From Puniceicoccales bacterium (GTDB taxonomy: Bacteria; Verrucomicrobiota; Verrucomicrobiia; Opitutales; JAIRKQ01), in NCBI GenBank assembly GCA_031279395.1, contig JAITIO010000054.1, positions 1-32,448 on the forward strand: DNA of 32,448 bases, in the 5' to 3' direction. The notes below the pieces were generated by a model. It was not told where the DNA came from. It saw nothing but the letters and a program-made list of their open reading frames with translations, and ran no database searches. A program made the translations under genes and the position numbers. Below, in pieces: positions 16,630 to 24,885 of this stretch. Position 1 is the stretch's first letter; each line of letters starts with the position of its first letter.

Positions 16630-16818
16630 TCATACGCGCTGTTTCTCACTTCTCTGCTTAATTTGATGGTACCACTCGGAGGAAACACCATGGCTTTGCC
16701 AGCTTTTCTGCACATTGGTAAAAGTAAAAATTTTACAAAAAAAGACTTGCGATGGGAAGATTTTTCGTACAGGAATTACGTGTAATAACCAAAGAAAAAA
16801 TAATACGGGCAGAATCAA
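16630..16818 (-). CDS. Possible small membrane protein upstream of gspF
   Basis: A 62-codon frame begins at a TTG (16818) with a hydrophobic N-terminus (ILPVLFFLWLLHVIPV) followed by a basic, Gln/Ser-rich tail. It ends 81 bp before the chosen gspF start and is on the same strand, which would suit an operon member. The weak start codon, lack of a ribosome binding site and absence of a recognisable family keep the confidence low. It may be a remnant of a lost secretion gene. Confidence 0.25.
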   Translation of the reverse strand: MILPVLFFLWLLHVIPVRKIFPSQVFFCKIFTFTNVQKSWQSHGVSSEWYHQIKQRSEKQRV

Positions 16819-16854
16819 TACTACAACAAGTCATGGGCGGACACTCGGAAAGAA

Positions 16855-17088
16855 ATGTCATCCCTAGAAAATGATAAACCGTCGGATACAACGGATTTGC
16901 ATGATTTCAGAGACAGTCCAAATCCTAGGCCATTTGGAACCAAAGAAGATACAACCGTACCACCACGTTTTCTGTCATTGAGAGACGTGGAAGCTCCCGC
17001 TCCCATGGTTATTCCTGTGGTTGCTCCTAGAGCTGAACCATGTCAAGTACTGATACATGGAATTGGGCTGGCATTTTTTGGCAATTAG
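16855..17088 (+). CDS. Possible small Pro/Asp-rich protein
   Basis: This 77-codon frame starts with ATG after GGAAAGAA, an acceptable Shine-Dalgarno. The product begins acidic (MSSLENDKPSDTTDLHDFRD), becomes Pro-rich (PAPMVIPVVAPRAEP) and ends IGLAFFGN. It lies between two minus-strand secretion-type genes on the opposite strand, and a 61-codon ORF overlaps it on minus. I do not recognise it. It may be real or may be non-coding DNA from a lost gene. Confidence 0.3.
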   Translation: MSSLENDKPSDTTDLHDFRDSPNPRPFGTKEDTTVPPRFLSLRDVEAPAPMVIPVVAPRAEPCQVLIHGIGLAFFGN

Positions 17089-17137
17089 TCAATTCAAAGC
17101 CAGTCCCAGTCTGGGTTGGTCTCCAACGGAGCGAAAA

Positions 17138-17791
17138 CTATTTTACGACAAGATAGATTCTAGAAACATTACCTTTTTTCTTCTCTTGGACCAATTCATC
17201 AAATATTTTTTCATCAAATGGCAAAAGATCTCCTCTGTCCCATCCGCTACCCCTATCTCGTCCATATTTATATTCATTTACATATACCGGTTTAAGGTAT
17301 AAATTTTTCTTTACTGGAGGAAATTCTTTGACAGATGCTAAAATAAGGTTTAATGGTCGACCATCTTTAAGGTTGTCATCCTTCTTATACCAGACATAGT
17401 GTCCAACAACGGACATTGTGTATTTAGCTCCCGGCGATGATAAATCTAATAATTGCAAATCGATAAGGGAAGGTACCCAGCCGTTAGGACTTCCCAATCT
17501 GGCAAATTTTGGCACATCAATGAACTGAATGGGAAATTTCAACCCTATCACCTGACGACCTTTTTGGTCAATAAATATATACTGTTTTGGTATGAAACGT
17601 TTGGATGCTATTTTAGTAAAAGTTTCGTAGTAGATGACACTTCGTTCCGTTTTTAATGCCTGAGAATCAGCAATTTCAAAAAATTTGCCAATATTTACAA
17701 AAACATCCATCGCTGATATTAGAAAAATACATGCAATCGATGCGGCTATGAGCATTTCAACCAATGTAAACCCTTTTTGTAAAGCTTTCAA
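17138..17791 (-). CDS. Prepilin-type N-terminal cleavage/methylation protein (pseudopilin)
   Basis: The 217-residue protein starts MKALQKGFTLVEMLIAASI, a class III signal: prepilin peptidase would cut after G7, leaving a methylated Phe1 and Glu at mature position 5. One hydrophobic helix (FTLVEMLIAASIACIFLISAM) anchors it and packs into the pilus core. The C-terminal part is unlike major pilins; it contains aromatic and charged residues (KYGRDRGSGWDRGDLLPFDE). Its length and form suggest a GspJ/PulJ-like minor pseudopilin, but this is inference. It is upstream of gspF on the same strand, separated by about 0.6 kb with no clear gene. Confidence 0.88.
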   Translation of the reverse strand: MKALQKGFTLVEMLIAASIACIFLISAMDVFVNIGKFFEIADSQALKTERSVIYYETFTKIASKRFIPKQYIFIDQKGRQVIGLKFPIQFIDVPKFARLGSPNGWVPSLIDLQLLDLSSPGAKYTMSVVGHYVWYKKDDNLKDGRPLNLILASVKEFPPVKKNLYLKPVYVNEYKYGRDRGSGWDRGDLLPFDEKIFDELVQEKKKGNVSRIYLVVK

Positions 17792-17928
17792 AATATACGT
17801 ATTTAGTTAAATGTTTCCAAGAAAGTTATGTAAGTCAATATATGCTACGCTGTCGCACACGTAACCACTAACACCCAATGAAGAAGTCTACGTAAAAAAA
17901 CAATCTTGTCAACTTAGAATTGATAGTT

Positions 17929-17994
17929 ATGCGCGAATCTCAAAAAGAGGAGGCAAAGTTGAAGGCAAAAATATCGGCACAAATGGCAGAATAG
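17929..17994 (+). pseudogene. Fragment related to the RESQKE coiled-coil ORF
   Basis: This stretch of 21 codons (MRESQKEEAKLKAKISAQ...) ends in TAG and resembles the segment LRESQKEKAKNEKILEK in the ORF at 18272-18499. At DNA level 17932-17957 matches the reverse complement of 18369-18394 at 25 of 26 positions. The preceding LIV also parallels LII in the other copy. It looks like a broken, inverted copy. Confidence 0.5.
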
Positions 17995-18394
17995 GCGGAT
18001 TGTGCGGAGCGGAAACGGGAAAGTGTCCGCCGAAGAAATTTTTAAATCTTCCGACCATGGTCTCCATGGTTATTGTACTTGAAAATAACATTTAATGGGC
18101 AGGGCATTTCCTTTTATTTTACCGGCTTTTGTGTGCTTGACAAAGACATGCAAAAAGATGACAATAAAGAGAGAATATACTGCCCCTTAAATGCTAATTG
18201 AAACCATATTTGTATGACCAAAATTTCATCCACCCACAACCCACTTTCCCGTCCCCTCCTTTCCTTTGTTCCTATCTTTTTTTCTTGCAAAGATCGTCTA
18301 CGGACACAAAAAGCTTTGTCAGTCTTAGGGTTGCTTTTTCATCCATCTTCTCTAGGATTTTTTCATTTTTTGCCTTCTCTTTTTGAGATTCGCG
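17932..18394. repeat. 26-bp inverted repeat pair (17932-17957 and 18369-18394)
   Basis: The two arms match at 25 of 26 positions in opposite orientation, about 410 bp apart. Both encode RESQKE(E/K)AK in their own reading direction. Confidence 0.75.
18137..18165 (+). promoter_or_regulatory. Candidate sigma-70-like promoter
   Basis: A perfect TTGACA (18137-18142) is followed after 17 bp by GACAAT (18160-18165), which matches four of six -10 positions. The nearest plus-strand gene is the SpoIID-domain gene about 340 bp downstream, so a long leader would be needed. Confidence 0.25.
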
Positions 18395-18499
18395 TAGAAT
18401 AATTAAACCTTTTTTGTGCATGGACAGAACCGAATTTTTAAGCTCCCGTTCGATATTAAGCGTTGCAATTGTGAATTCGTTTTCAAGTATCCATCCCAT
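18272..18499 (-). CDS. Small coiled-coil protein (RESQKE family), unknown function
   Basis: This 75-codon ORF encodes an alpha-helical, highly charged protein with one likely coiled coil (SQKEKAKNEKILEKMDEKA) and no membrane segment or signal peptide. Its first half (TIATLNIERELKNSVLSM) is also helical. The duplicated piece at 17929-17994 supports a real, copied sequence rather than chance. Its ATG (18497-18499) is only five bases from the opposite-strand ATG at 18505, so its ribosome binding site would overlap the SpoIID-domain gene. No Shine-Dalgarno is strong. No known family is recognised. Confidence 0.5.
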   Translation of the reverse strand: MGWILENEFTIATLNIERELKNSVLSMHKKGLIILRESQKEKAKNEKILEKMDEKATLRLTKLFVSVDDLCKKKR

Positions 18500-18504
18500 A
18501 GAGA

Positions 18505-20166
18505 ATGGTAAAGGTTAGAATGAGTTTTATGGCCCTTTGGGGAGTCATTTGCCTATGGCTTCCATTAAATTGTAAGGCTGACCATCAAAAACAACGATCC
18601 GTTAGGGTAGCGATCAGTGACAACCAGTTCAAAGAATTTTCCTATGATGAAATCGAAATCATAGGAACAGGAGAATTCAACCTATTTAAAGGGAATACTT
18701 CCATCCCTTTGGCCAGTGTTGCACGCAATCAATCGGCAAAAATTAAGCTCACAAATGGTAGCTTTACCGTCACAGTAGTGGGCGGAAATAAATGTTTAAA
18801 AAACGTTCAAGAAAATATTACCGCAAAATGTCCCAATGGTTTTTTGGGAGTCAAGAATTTACAGAGGCATGGCAAACAAGCCCTGTATCGAGGAAATTTT
18901 GAAATCACAAAAACAAGGAATGGGCAATTTTTCCTCGTCAATGTCGTTGCCCTTGAAGACTATTTGAAAAGCGTAGTTCCCAATGAAATGCCCATCAAAT
19001 TTGGAGTTGAAGCTTTAAAAGCTCAGGCAGTGGTGGCAAGAAACTATGCCATAATGCCCAGGATCAAAGAATTTAAAGAATTTGATCTATACGATTCCGT
19101 GGCAAGCCAGGTATACTTTGGGACAAATACCGAACACCTAACTTCTAATCAAGCCGTAAAAGAGACGGAAGGAATCGTATTATTACACGGTGGGAATCCG
19201 ATTTTGTCCCTATATTTTTCCACATCCTGCGGCCACACGGAAAACTATGAAAATGCATTTTCTGATCCCAAAACGAACATGTTTCCGGGTTCTCCCTTAC
19301 CATATTTGAAAGGAAAACCCGATAATCCAAAAATTGGAAATCTTAGGGATGAGGATACCGCCAGGAAGTTTTTTAAGTCCCATCCAAAATTCTTCGACGG
19401 TGAATCAAAATATTTTCGATGGCAAAAAGAGTGGGATGTCCAGGAATTAAAAAAGATTCTAAGGGCCTCCTTGATAGAACAAAAAGCAAGCGGTTTGATC
19501 GATGGATTTTCTTTTAATCCGAATGATTTGGGGGATATTCAACGAATAGATGTAAAAAGGCGTGGTGTTTCTGGTCAAATCATGGAACTGGCCATTGTAA
19601 CTACGGCCCAAAAAATTTCAGTCAAGAAAGAATTGATAATTAGGCGTGTGTTCAAAAAAGATGGTGCCGCATTACCAAGTGCTAATTGCGTTTTCGAACA
19701 CCTTGTGGATCAAAATGGAAAATTGACAAAAATCATCGCCCATGGAGGAGGGTTCGGCCATGCAGTTGGTATGAGCCAGTATGGAGCCGGGTTTATGGCC
19801 ACACACTTTAGTAAAAGCTTTGATCAAATTTTAAAGTGGTACTATCATGATATCTCCATTGCCACAATACCTGTAGTATTGTCTGCCGATAATCCACATG
19901 TGGTAACACAAAATTTTTACATCACAAAAAAGACAGCCACTTTAATAATAGACAATAAATTTAACATTTCTACCCTGCAGGTAACAATAAACGGCAAAAA
20001 ATTAAATTTCAATTTGAAAAACCCGTCGTCGAATGGCGGTACGCATAGAGTTAACATAGCACAATATGTTAAAAGTGGAAAAAATACGATATCATTTCAC
20101 ACACCCGGTGAGGTGCGTAGAAGTAAATCGATAAAATTATATGTAGAAATTTCGAAACCCGAATGA
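18505..20166 (+). CDS. Secreted SpoIID/LytB-domain protein
   Basis: This 553-residue protein carries an N-terminal signal peptide (MSFMALWGVICLWLPLNCKA), so it acts outside the cytoplasm. The SpoIID/LytB domain is clear: LEDYLKSVVPNEMPIKFGVE with ALKAQAVVARNYAI at about 150-190, and GGGFGHAVGMSQYGAGFMA near 413-431. SpoIID proteins are lytic transglycosylases acting on peptidoglycan stripped of stem peptides, so a role in wall remodelling is likely. The frame opens at ATG 18505, but ATG 18520, with AAAGG five bases upstream, is a better start and gives a normal signal peptide. A C-terminal tail of about 100 residues looks like a beta-sandwich (TVTINGKKLNF-type strands). In non-sporulating Gram-negatives the family is known but little characterised. 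Confidence 0.88.
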   Translation: MVKVRMSFMALWGVICLWLPLNCKADHQKQRSVRVAISDNQFKEFSYDEIEIIGTGEFNLFKGNTSIPLASVARNQSAKIKLTNGSFTVTVVGGNKCLKNVQENITAKCPNGFLGVKNLQRHGKQALYRGNFEITKTRNGQFFLVNVVALEDYLKSVVPNEMPIKFGVEALKAQAVVARNYAIMPRIKEFKEFDLYDSVASQVYFGTNTEHLTSNQAVKETEGIVLLHGGNPILSLYFSTSCGHTENYENAFSDPKTNMFPGSPLPYLKGKPDNPKIGNLRDEDTARKFFKSHPKFFDGESKYFRWQKEWDVQELKKILRASLIEQKASGLIDGFSFNPNDLGDIQRIDVKRRGVSGQIMELAIVTTAQKISVKKELIIRRVFKKDGAALPSANCVFEHLVDQNGKLTKIIAHGGGFGHAVGMSQYGAGFMATHFSKSFDQILKWYYHDISIATIPVVLSADNPHVVTQNFYITKKTATLIIDNKFNISTLQVTINGKKLNFNLKNPSSNGGTHRVNIAQYVKSGKNTISFHTPGEVRRSKSIKLYVEISKPE

Positions 20167-20239
20167 AACTATAATACACTTTTTGTTGCTGTTTCATCGG
20201 AAAAAAATAATTTTGCCCTTTCGTTGAAAGTTATTAGAG

Positions 20240-21472
20240 ATGAACTGGTGCCTATATTTAGCGTTAAAGCAGCTGTTTCCCACCGGGAAAAGGTTTTCAT
20301 TTTTCTCGATCATGTCCATTATCGGTGTAGCACTGGGAGTCATGGTACTGTTCGTTGTCCAAAGCGTGATGAATGGGTTTCAACATGAAATTCGCCAAAC
20401 CATCATAGCTACACAGGGTGAAGCGCGTGTAAACGCCAATAACGGTGTATTATATAATGCGGATAGTTTGGGTAATTTTTTGAAAAATCAATCCGAAGTT
20501 GCCGCCCTAGCACGATATGCCTATGGAATAGGTATGCTAGAATACAACAATCGGTCCATATTTCCAATCATAAAAGGTATTGATTTTGAAAATGAAATCA
20601 AGATCGTCGAATTGCAAAAATTTATAAAGAAAGGAAATTTGCAAAATTTTGATAATAGAAGCATCATTCTCAGTAGCGAACTTGCCAGTCAAATAGGAGC
20701 TACAGTCGGTAGTAGCGTGGAAATTTATTCACCAATGATGCTTAAGGCTCTGCAGACCAATGAAATAATTTTGCCAAGAACATTGAAAGTTGTAGCGACC
20801 TACGAAACAGGTTACCGGCAAGCCGATGAAAATGTCGCGATGGTGATGCTTGATACCGTGCAAGATTTATACGGACTGGAGGAAGGAGTCCATGGTATTT
20901 CGTTGAAATTAAAACCTGACGTACGGCCAGAAAAATTTGCTTTCGAACTGAATAAAAACCTAACCTATCCCATACATGCAGCAAGCTGGCAAGAAATAAA
21001 CAAGGACTTGCTTTTTGTCCTAAAAACTGAAAAAACAATGATGTTTTTTATACTGGTATTTATTTTATTGGTTGCGGCATTTTCAATTACTAGCTCCATG
21101 ACAATTTCCGTAATTCGTAAAACCCGTGAAATCGGTCTAATAAACGCACTCGGTGGAACAATCAGACAATGTGAGGCATGTTTTATGATTCAGGGTCTTA
21201 TAATTGGTATCGCTGGAAGCGTGATTGGAATTGCGGTTGGAGCACTCATTCTAAAATTTCGGAACGACATAATTTCAGTCTTTGTAAAATTGTGCGGCAT
21301 AGAAGATTTCATGCTAAAATTTTATTCCTTTGCAAATATGCCTGCAACCTATCAACTGGGTGATATTTTTACGCTGGTCACTTTTGCCGTTGTAATTTGC
21401 TGTCTGGCAGGGGTGTTACCTGCTAGAAAGATCGCAAAAATTAAACCTGCGGATGCATTACGTAATGAATGA
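20240..21472 (+). CDS. Lipoprotein-releasing ABC transporter permease, LolC/LolE family
   Basis: This 410-residue protein is the permease that frees outer-membrane lipoproteins from the inner membrane. It has one N-terminal membrane helix (FFSIMSIIGVALGVMVLFVVQSVMNGF), a large periplasmic domain (about 45-265), and three C-terminal helices (FILVFILLVAAFSITSSM, GLIIGIAGSVIGIAVGALIL, LVTFAVVICCLAGVLPARK). The conserved cytoplasmic motif RKTREIGLINALGGT lies after the second helix. Length and layout match LolC/LolE and not a generic MacB. Only one such gene is present, which may mean a homodimer (LolF-like) or a second copy elsewhere. It overlaps the ATPase gene downstream. TATAAT at 20170-20175 may be its -10 box. 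Confidence 0.92.
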   Translation: MNWCLYLALKQLFPTGKRFSFFSIMSIIGVALGVMVLFVVQSVMNGFQHEIRQTIIATQGEARVNANNGVLYNADSLGNFLKNQSEVAALARYAYGIGMLEYNNRSIFPIIKGIDFENEIKIVELQKFIKKGNLQNFDNRSIILSSELASQIGATVGSSVEIYSPMMLKALQTNEIILPRTLKVVATYETGYRQADENVAMVMLDTVQDLYGLEEGVHGISLKLKPDVRPEKFAFELNKNLTYPIHAASWQEINKDLLFVLKTEKTMMFFILVFILLVAAFSITSSMTISVIRKTREIGLINALGGTIRQCEACFMIQGLIIGIAGSVIGIAVGALILKFRNDIISVFVKLCGIEDFMLKFYSFANMPATYQLGDIFTLVTFAVVICCLAGVLPARKIAKIKPADALRNE

Positions 21473-22154
21473 TTACATTGTTGAGTTAAAAAATATTCAG
21501 AAAAAATTTGAAAACGTCTTCGTTTTGAAAGATGTCAATTTTGGCATTAGAGACCGTGAAACTGTCAGCATTTGTGGTACATCTGGAGCGGGGAAAACGA
21601 CGTTGATAAATATCATGGGATTGCTGGAGTTCCCTACCCACGGGAATATTTTCTGGGAAGACCAAAATGTTATCATCTGTAATGCTAAAAGACTTTCCCA
21701 AATGCGGGCGAAAATTTTTGGCTATATTTTTCAGCGATGCAATCTAATTCCCGAGTTAAATGTCATCGAAAATATTCTATTTCCCAAGAGGATAACGTCC
21801 AAAATTAGCATGCCTGACTTAGAACTTGCAAAGGAATTGCTACAGCGGGTTCGCCTGGGTGGATTTGAAAACCGCAACGTTTGGACTCTTTCTGGAGGAG
21901 AAAGTCAACGAGTTGCCGTTGTACGAGCTATGATAAACCGTCCTCGCATTGTAATTGCCGATGAACCAACGGGAAGTCTCGATGAAAAGTCAGCTCACAT
22001 AACCATGGACATGATTATAAATTTGTGCCGAGAATATGACAGTTCACTTTTGTTGATAACTCACAATCAACTGTTTGCAAAAAAGATGCAAACTTCCTAT
22101 ATCCTGAATAATTCGGAACTAAAACCATTTGATTACGCGAAATCCGAACAATAG
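21453..22154 (+). CDS. lolD: Lipoprotein-releasing ABC transporter ATP-binding protein, LolD family
   Basis: This ATPase powers the LolC/E-type permease encoded just upstream. Walker A is CGTSGAGKTTL, the Q-loop region follows at about IFQRCNLIPELNVIEN, the signature is LSGGESQRVAVVRAM, Walker B is IVIADEPTGSLDE, and the H-loop is at LLITHN. The frame opens at ATG 21453 (233 residues). The ATG at 21465 (MNDYIVELKNIQKKF) gives a more family-like N-terminus of 229 residues. In either case it overlaps the permease stop at 21470-21472, showing translational coupling. The 3' end converges on the minus-strand DUF4340 gene 16 bp away, with no visible terminator between. Confidence 0.93.
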   Translation: MHYVMNDYIVELKNIQKKFENVFVLKDVNFGIRDRETVSICGTSGAGKTTLINIMGLLEFPTHGNIFWEDQNVIICNAKRLSQMRAKIFGYIFQRCNLIPELNVIENILFPKRITSKISMPDLELAKELLQRVRLGGFENRNVWTLSGGESQRVAVVRAMINRPRIVIADEPTGSLDEKSAHITMDMIINLCREYDSSLLLITHNQLFAKKMQTSYILNNSELKPFDYAKSEQ

Positions 22155-22170
22155 TTATATGTCCCATTCA

Positions 22171-23454
22171 TCACAAAAGCAGATCCTTTGACCTGCGACT
22201 GTGCCTTCTTACGCTATGGAACAGTTTTGCTTCAAAAGAACTGGTAATTTCGAATTTAATATCCTGGTCATCTGTTCCCACAAATAATTGATCACCTTTT
22301 CTATAAAAACTGAAAACCTGTGGATTGTCGGAAAACTCGTTAAATGTTACGCTAAATGATTTGTTATCGAAAAATAGCGAAGGGGAAACAACCATTGATG
22401 TTGTCCTCGTAAAAATTGTTAACAATGCATCCATGTCTTCCTGCGAAATTTCCTTAACTTCCAGCTCTCCATTTTTCGAATGGGTAAATTGCCACTTGTT
22501 TTGATTATTTAGGCTATGGAAATTAAAATATTCACCGGGCATATTAATACTTATGTCATTGCAACTGTTTGTGGGGAAAATGTGGACTTTCAACAAATCT
22601 TCGATGGTATCCATTATTTTCGTCAATTGTTCACGCTCGATGACGAAAAATAGATCAACGGTATCATTTTCGGCAAGGCAAGTTTGTTCATTCACATCTA
22701 AGAAACTAACCCTTTCGCTGGTATTTTCGCCATACAATAAAATTGACAAAGTGTGCTCTAGCATATTGTCATGGGTAAAAGTAACATCCCTACTTTCCAA
22801 TGAAAAAATTCCATGAAAAAACTTCAATATTAGCTCGTCTTTAACTTCCAATCGTAGGTCAGAATGATCCAGGAACCATTTCCCTTGCCGCTTGGTAAAA
22901 ATAAACTCCCATTTTTTGGATTTTATTTTGAAAATTTTACAATTCTTTTTCACGTGTGGAAAAATTTTGGGATCGAGAAACTTCGATAAAACTGTCCCAT
23001 CTGGAAATTGCTTCTCATCTGCACTGAGACCCAAATCTGAAAATATGAAATTAAAGTCCTCAACCCCAAACTGCATCTTCCGTGAAAACTTTTTGGCAAA
23101 AATCGTTACTTCATAGCAATGTTCTTGTGGAATTTCATTCGGTGATTTCTGATCAAGGTAGGTTTCTAATTTTTCATAAAATCGTTCAATGGCAAAACCA
23201 TTTGCCGGCCAACTATTATCCTCCCATGTTGCTTTCCATTTGCTTGTCTTGGAAGATTTTTGCAATGAAAATTTTTGGTCGGATTTTAGGCTACGTATGG
23301 TAATTTCATCGATGGGCTGCAGCCTAGGTGATTTCGCATCGACCGATCGCATATTTGTTCTAAAGTATATCCAATATCCAGTTAGAACGAACACGATCGC
23401 GTTTAGAAAAATTAAAACGACCATTTTTCTTTTTATCATTTTCTTCTCCTCCAC
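22171..23454 (-). CDS. DUF4340 domain membrane protein
   Basis: This 427-residue protein has one N-terminal membrane helix (VVLIFLNAIVFVLTGYWIYF) and a large extracytoplasmic region. The repeated beta-rich pattern (ITIRSLKSDQKFSLQKSSKTSKW, KWEFIFTKRQGKWFL, NKWQFTHSKNGELEV) is typical of DUF4340, which contains several tandem copies of a small beta-domain. Family members are commonly encoded next to Gld-type ABC transporters and auxiliary proteins, as here. The start overlaps the upstream GldG-like gene by 19 bp, so they are coupled. The function of the family is not established. Confidence 0.85.
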   Translation of the reverse strand: MEEKKMIKRKMVVLIFLNAIVFVLTGYWIYFRTNMRSVDAKSPRLQPIDEITIRSLKSDQKFSLQKSSKTSKWKATWEDNSWPANGFAIERFYEKLETYLDQKSPNEIPQEHCYEVTIFAKKFSRKMQFGVEDFNFIFSDLGLSADEKQFPDGTVLSKFLDPKIFPHVKKNCKIFKIKSKKWEFIFTKRQGKWFLDHSDLRLEVKDELILKFFHGIFSLESRDVTFTHDNMLEHTLSILLYGENTSERVSFLDVNEQTCLAENDTVDLFFVIEREQLTKIMDTIEDLLKVHIFPTNSCNDISINMPGEYFNFHSLNNQNKWQFTHSKNGELEVKEISQEDMDALLTIFTRTTSMVVSPSLFFDNKSFSVTFNEFSDNPQVFSFYRKGDQLFVGTDDQDIKFEITSSFEAKLFHSVRRHSRRSKDLLL

Positions 23455-24869
23455 GCTATAATTATCCCCATCAATGCAAAAAACATTGGCAGGATCGCAA
23501 GCCTAGTCATAATCTGAGCAAGAGCTTTTCTGGATAACACCAATCGGTATTTTTCAATTTTAACATCTTCAAAATTTTCCAAACTGTTACCATAGAGCAT
23601 ATAATCACTGATACTAAACCAAAAGACCCTATTGCCTAGAATTTTGAATTTTCCATTCGCAATGAAATCGGCATTTCCGATGACTAAGATTTTACCCGCT
23701 TTTGTTGTTATTTCCGAGGTATCAAACTTTTTTCTTTCGGAGATAGTAGCAATGATGTGAGGGCCTGCAGAATTATCATTGCCTACCTCTCCTTGTTCCC
23801 TTACTCCATCATCCGTTTGCATAAGCTCCGTGATTTCAAACTTTTCGTTGTCCACAAACCATGGAGCTTGTTTAACTTCATGGGTTGCCCCAAAAACCAC
23901 CGGTACTCGAAATTCTATGAGCTTACCATTTATTCTATGGTGCCCAAAACGTTTTATTATCAAATCTTCCAAATAGCTTGATGTTGTTTCGTTGGTCGAA
24001 ATAAGCATGTTATCGCCCACAAAAATTCCATAGTCATCAAAAAATTCTTTCAAACCAATGTCAAAATTTCCATCCAAGGCGAAAACAAGTTTGCCGTCCC
24101 GGTTGTCAACAAAGTCCCGTAAAATTTCCCTTTCAAAGCCGAGAAATTTGCTTTTAGCCCCGACAACAATGACAAGATCGGCATCTTGGGGGATGGCTTT
24201 AGTATCGTACAAATTCAGGGAGCGAACTTCACAATTTTTTTGTTTTGCAGCATGTTCTAGGGCAGACAACCCCTTGGAAAGCGACACGTTTTCCAACTCA
24301 TATTCCCCATGGCCAACCAAGAAATATAATACATTGTTATCCGTGCTTGACAACTCTTTCAGGGAAGACGTTACAACTTGCTCCCCACAAAACGCTATGA
24401 CGCTGCCCCTATGGGTTCTATAAAATTCATCAATGGCCAAGACTTTAGTTTTATTGTTTGTCGCTATGATGACACAATTGGTCGGTAAAATCCCAAAGCG
24501 ACCACATAGATTAGAATATCCTTTGGAGTTTTCGATGACATTGATAAATTCTACTTCGATCCGACTTTCATTCGTAGAATCGACGTATTCACTCATCAAA
24601 TGGCGAATATCGTTTTTTACTAGATTAAATACATCGGCATATTCTTGATTCTTCTCCAATAGGACAAAGATTTCCACATCCGATTTCAAATTGCTCAAAA
24701 CTTTTTTCGATTCCTCATTCAATACTAACCCAGATTTTTCCCAAAACGCTTTCCGATAGAAATATTTGGATGACAGTGCATTCACCAAGCCATATATCAC
24801 AATGATCAACGAAATAATTAGTGAGGAGCACAATATCTTTGTTCTGTTACTACTACGAAAACTTGCCAT
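23436..24869 (-). CDS. GldG-like ABC transporter auxiliary protein
   Basis: This 477-residue protein has an N-terminal helix (ILCSSLIISLIIVIYGLVNAL) and a C-terminal helix (RLAILPMFFALMGIIIAW) ending in RRRK. The extracytoplasmic part contains the ABC_transp_aux core: early ESKKVLSNLKSDVEIFVLLE, then a central segment VLYFLVGHGEYELEN, followed by ADLVIVVGAKSKF and REILRDFVDNRDGKLVFALD. This fold resembles the GldG/IFT52-type domain. In Bacteroidota, GldG works with GldF and GldA in gliding, but homologues occur in non-gliders with unknown substrates. Its gene sits between the ABC-2 permease (16 nt upstream) and the DUF4340 gene (overlap), so they probably form one machine. Confidence 0.85.
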   Translation of the reverse strand: MASFRSSNRTKILCSSLIISLIIVIYGLVNALSSKYFYRKAFWEKSGLVLNEESKKVLSNLKSDVEIFVLLEKNQEYADVFNLVKNDIRHLMSEYVDSTNESRIEVEFINVIENSKGYSNLCGRFGILPTNCVIIATNNKTKVLAIDEFYRTHRGSVIAFCGEQVVTSSLKELSSTDNNVLYFLVGHGEYELENVSLSKGLSALEHAAKQKNCEVRSLNLYDTKAIPQDADLVIVVGAKSKFLGFEREILRDFVDNRDGKLVFALDGNFDIGLKEFFDDYGIFVGDNMLISTNETTSSYLEDLIIKRFGHHRINGKLIEFRVPVVFGATHEVKQAPWFVDNEKFEITELMQTDDGVREQGEVGNDNSAGPHIIATISERKKFDTSEITTKAGKILVIGNADFIANGKFKILGNRVFWFSISDYMLYGNSLENFEDVKIEKYRLVLSRKALAQIMTRLAILPMFFALMGIIIAWRRRK

Positions 24870-24885
24870 GTGAAAAATCAGTTAA

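Larger units (their letters stand above)
17792..18271. other. Mostly non-coding region with a gene remnant
   Basis: About 480 bp between the prepilin start and the RESQKE ORF. It contains the plus-strand fragment at 17929-17994 and one promoter-like sequence at 18137-18165. The remainder shows no convincing ORF, RNA gene or terminator. Confidence 0.5.

Noticed and set aside
16821..17006. A 61-codon minus-strand ORF (MGAGASTSLNDRKRGG...)
   Set aside because: It overlaps the plus-strand Pro/Asp-rich ORF, has an in-frame stop shortly upstream and no ribosome binding site. The two frames cannot both be genes and neither is certain.
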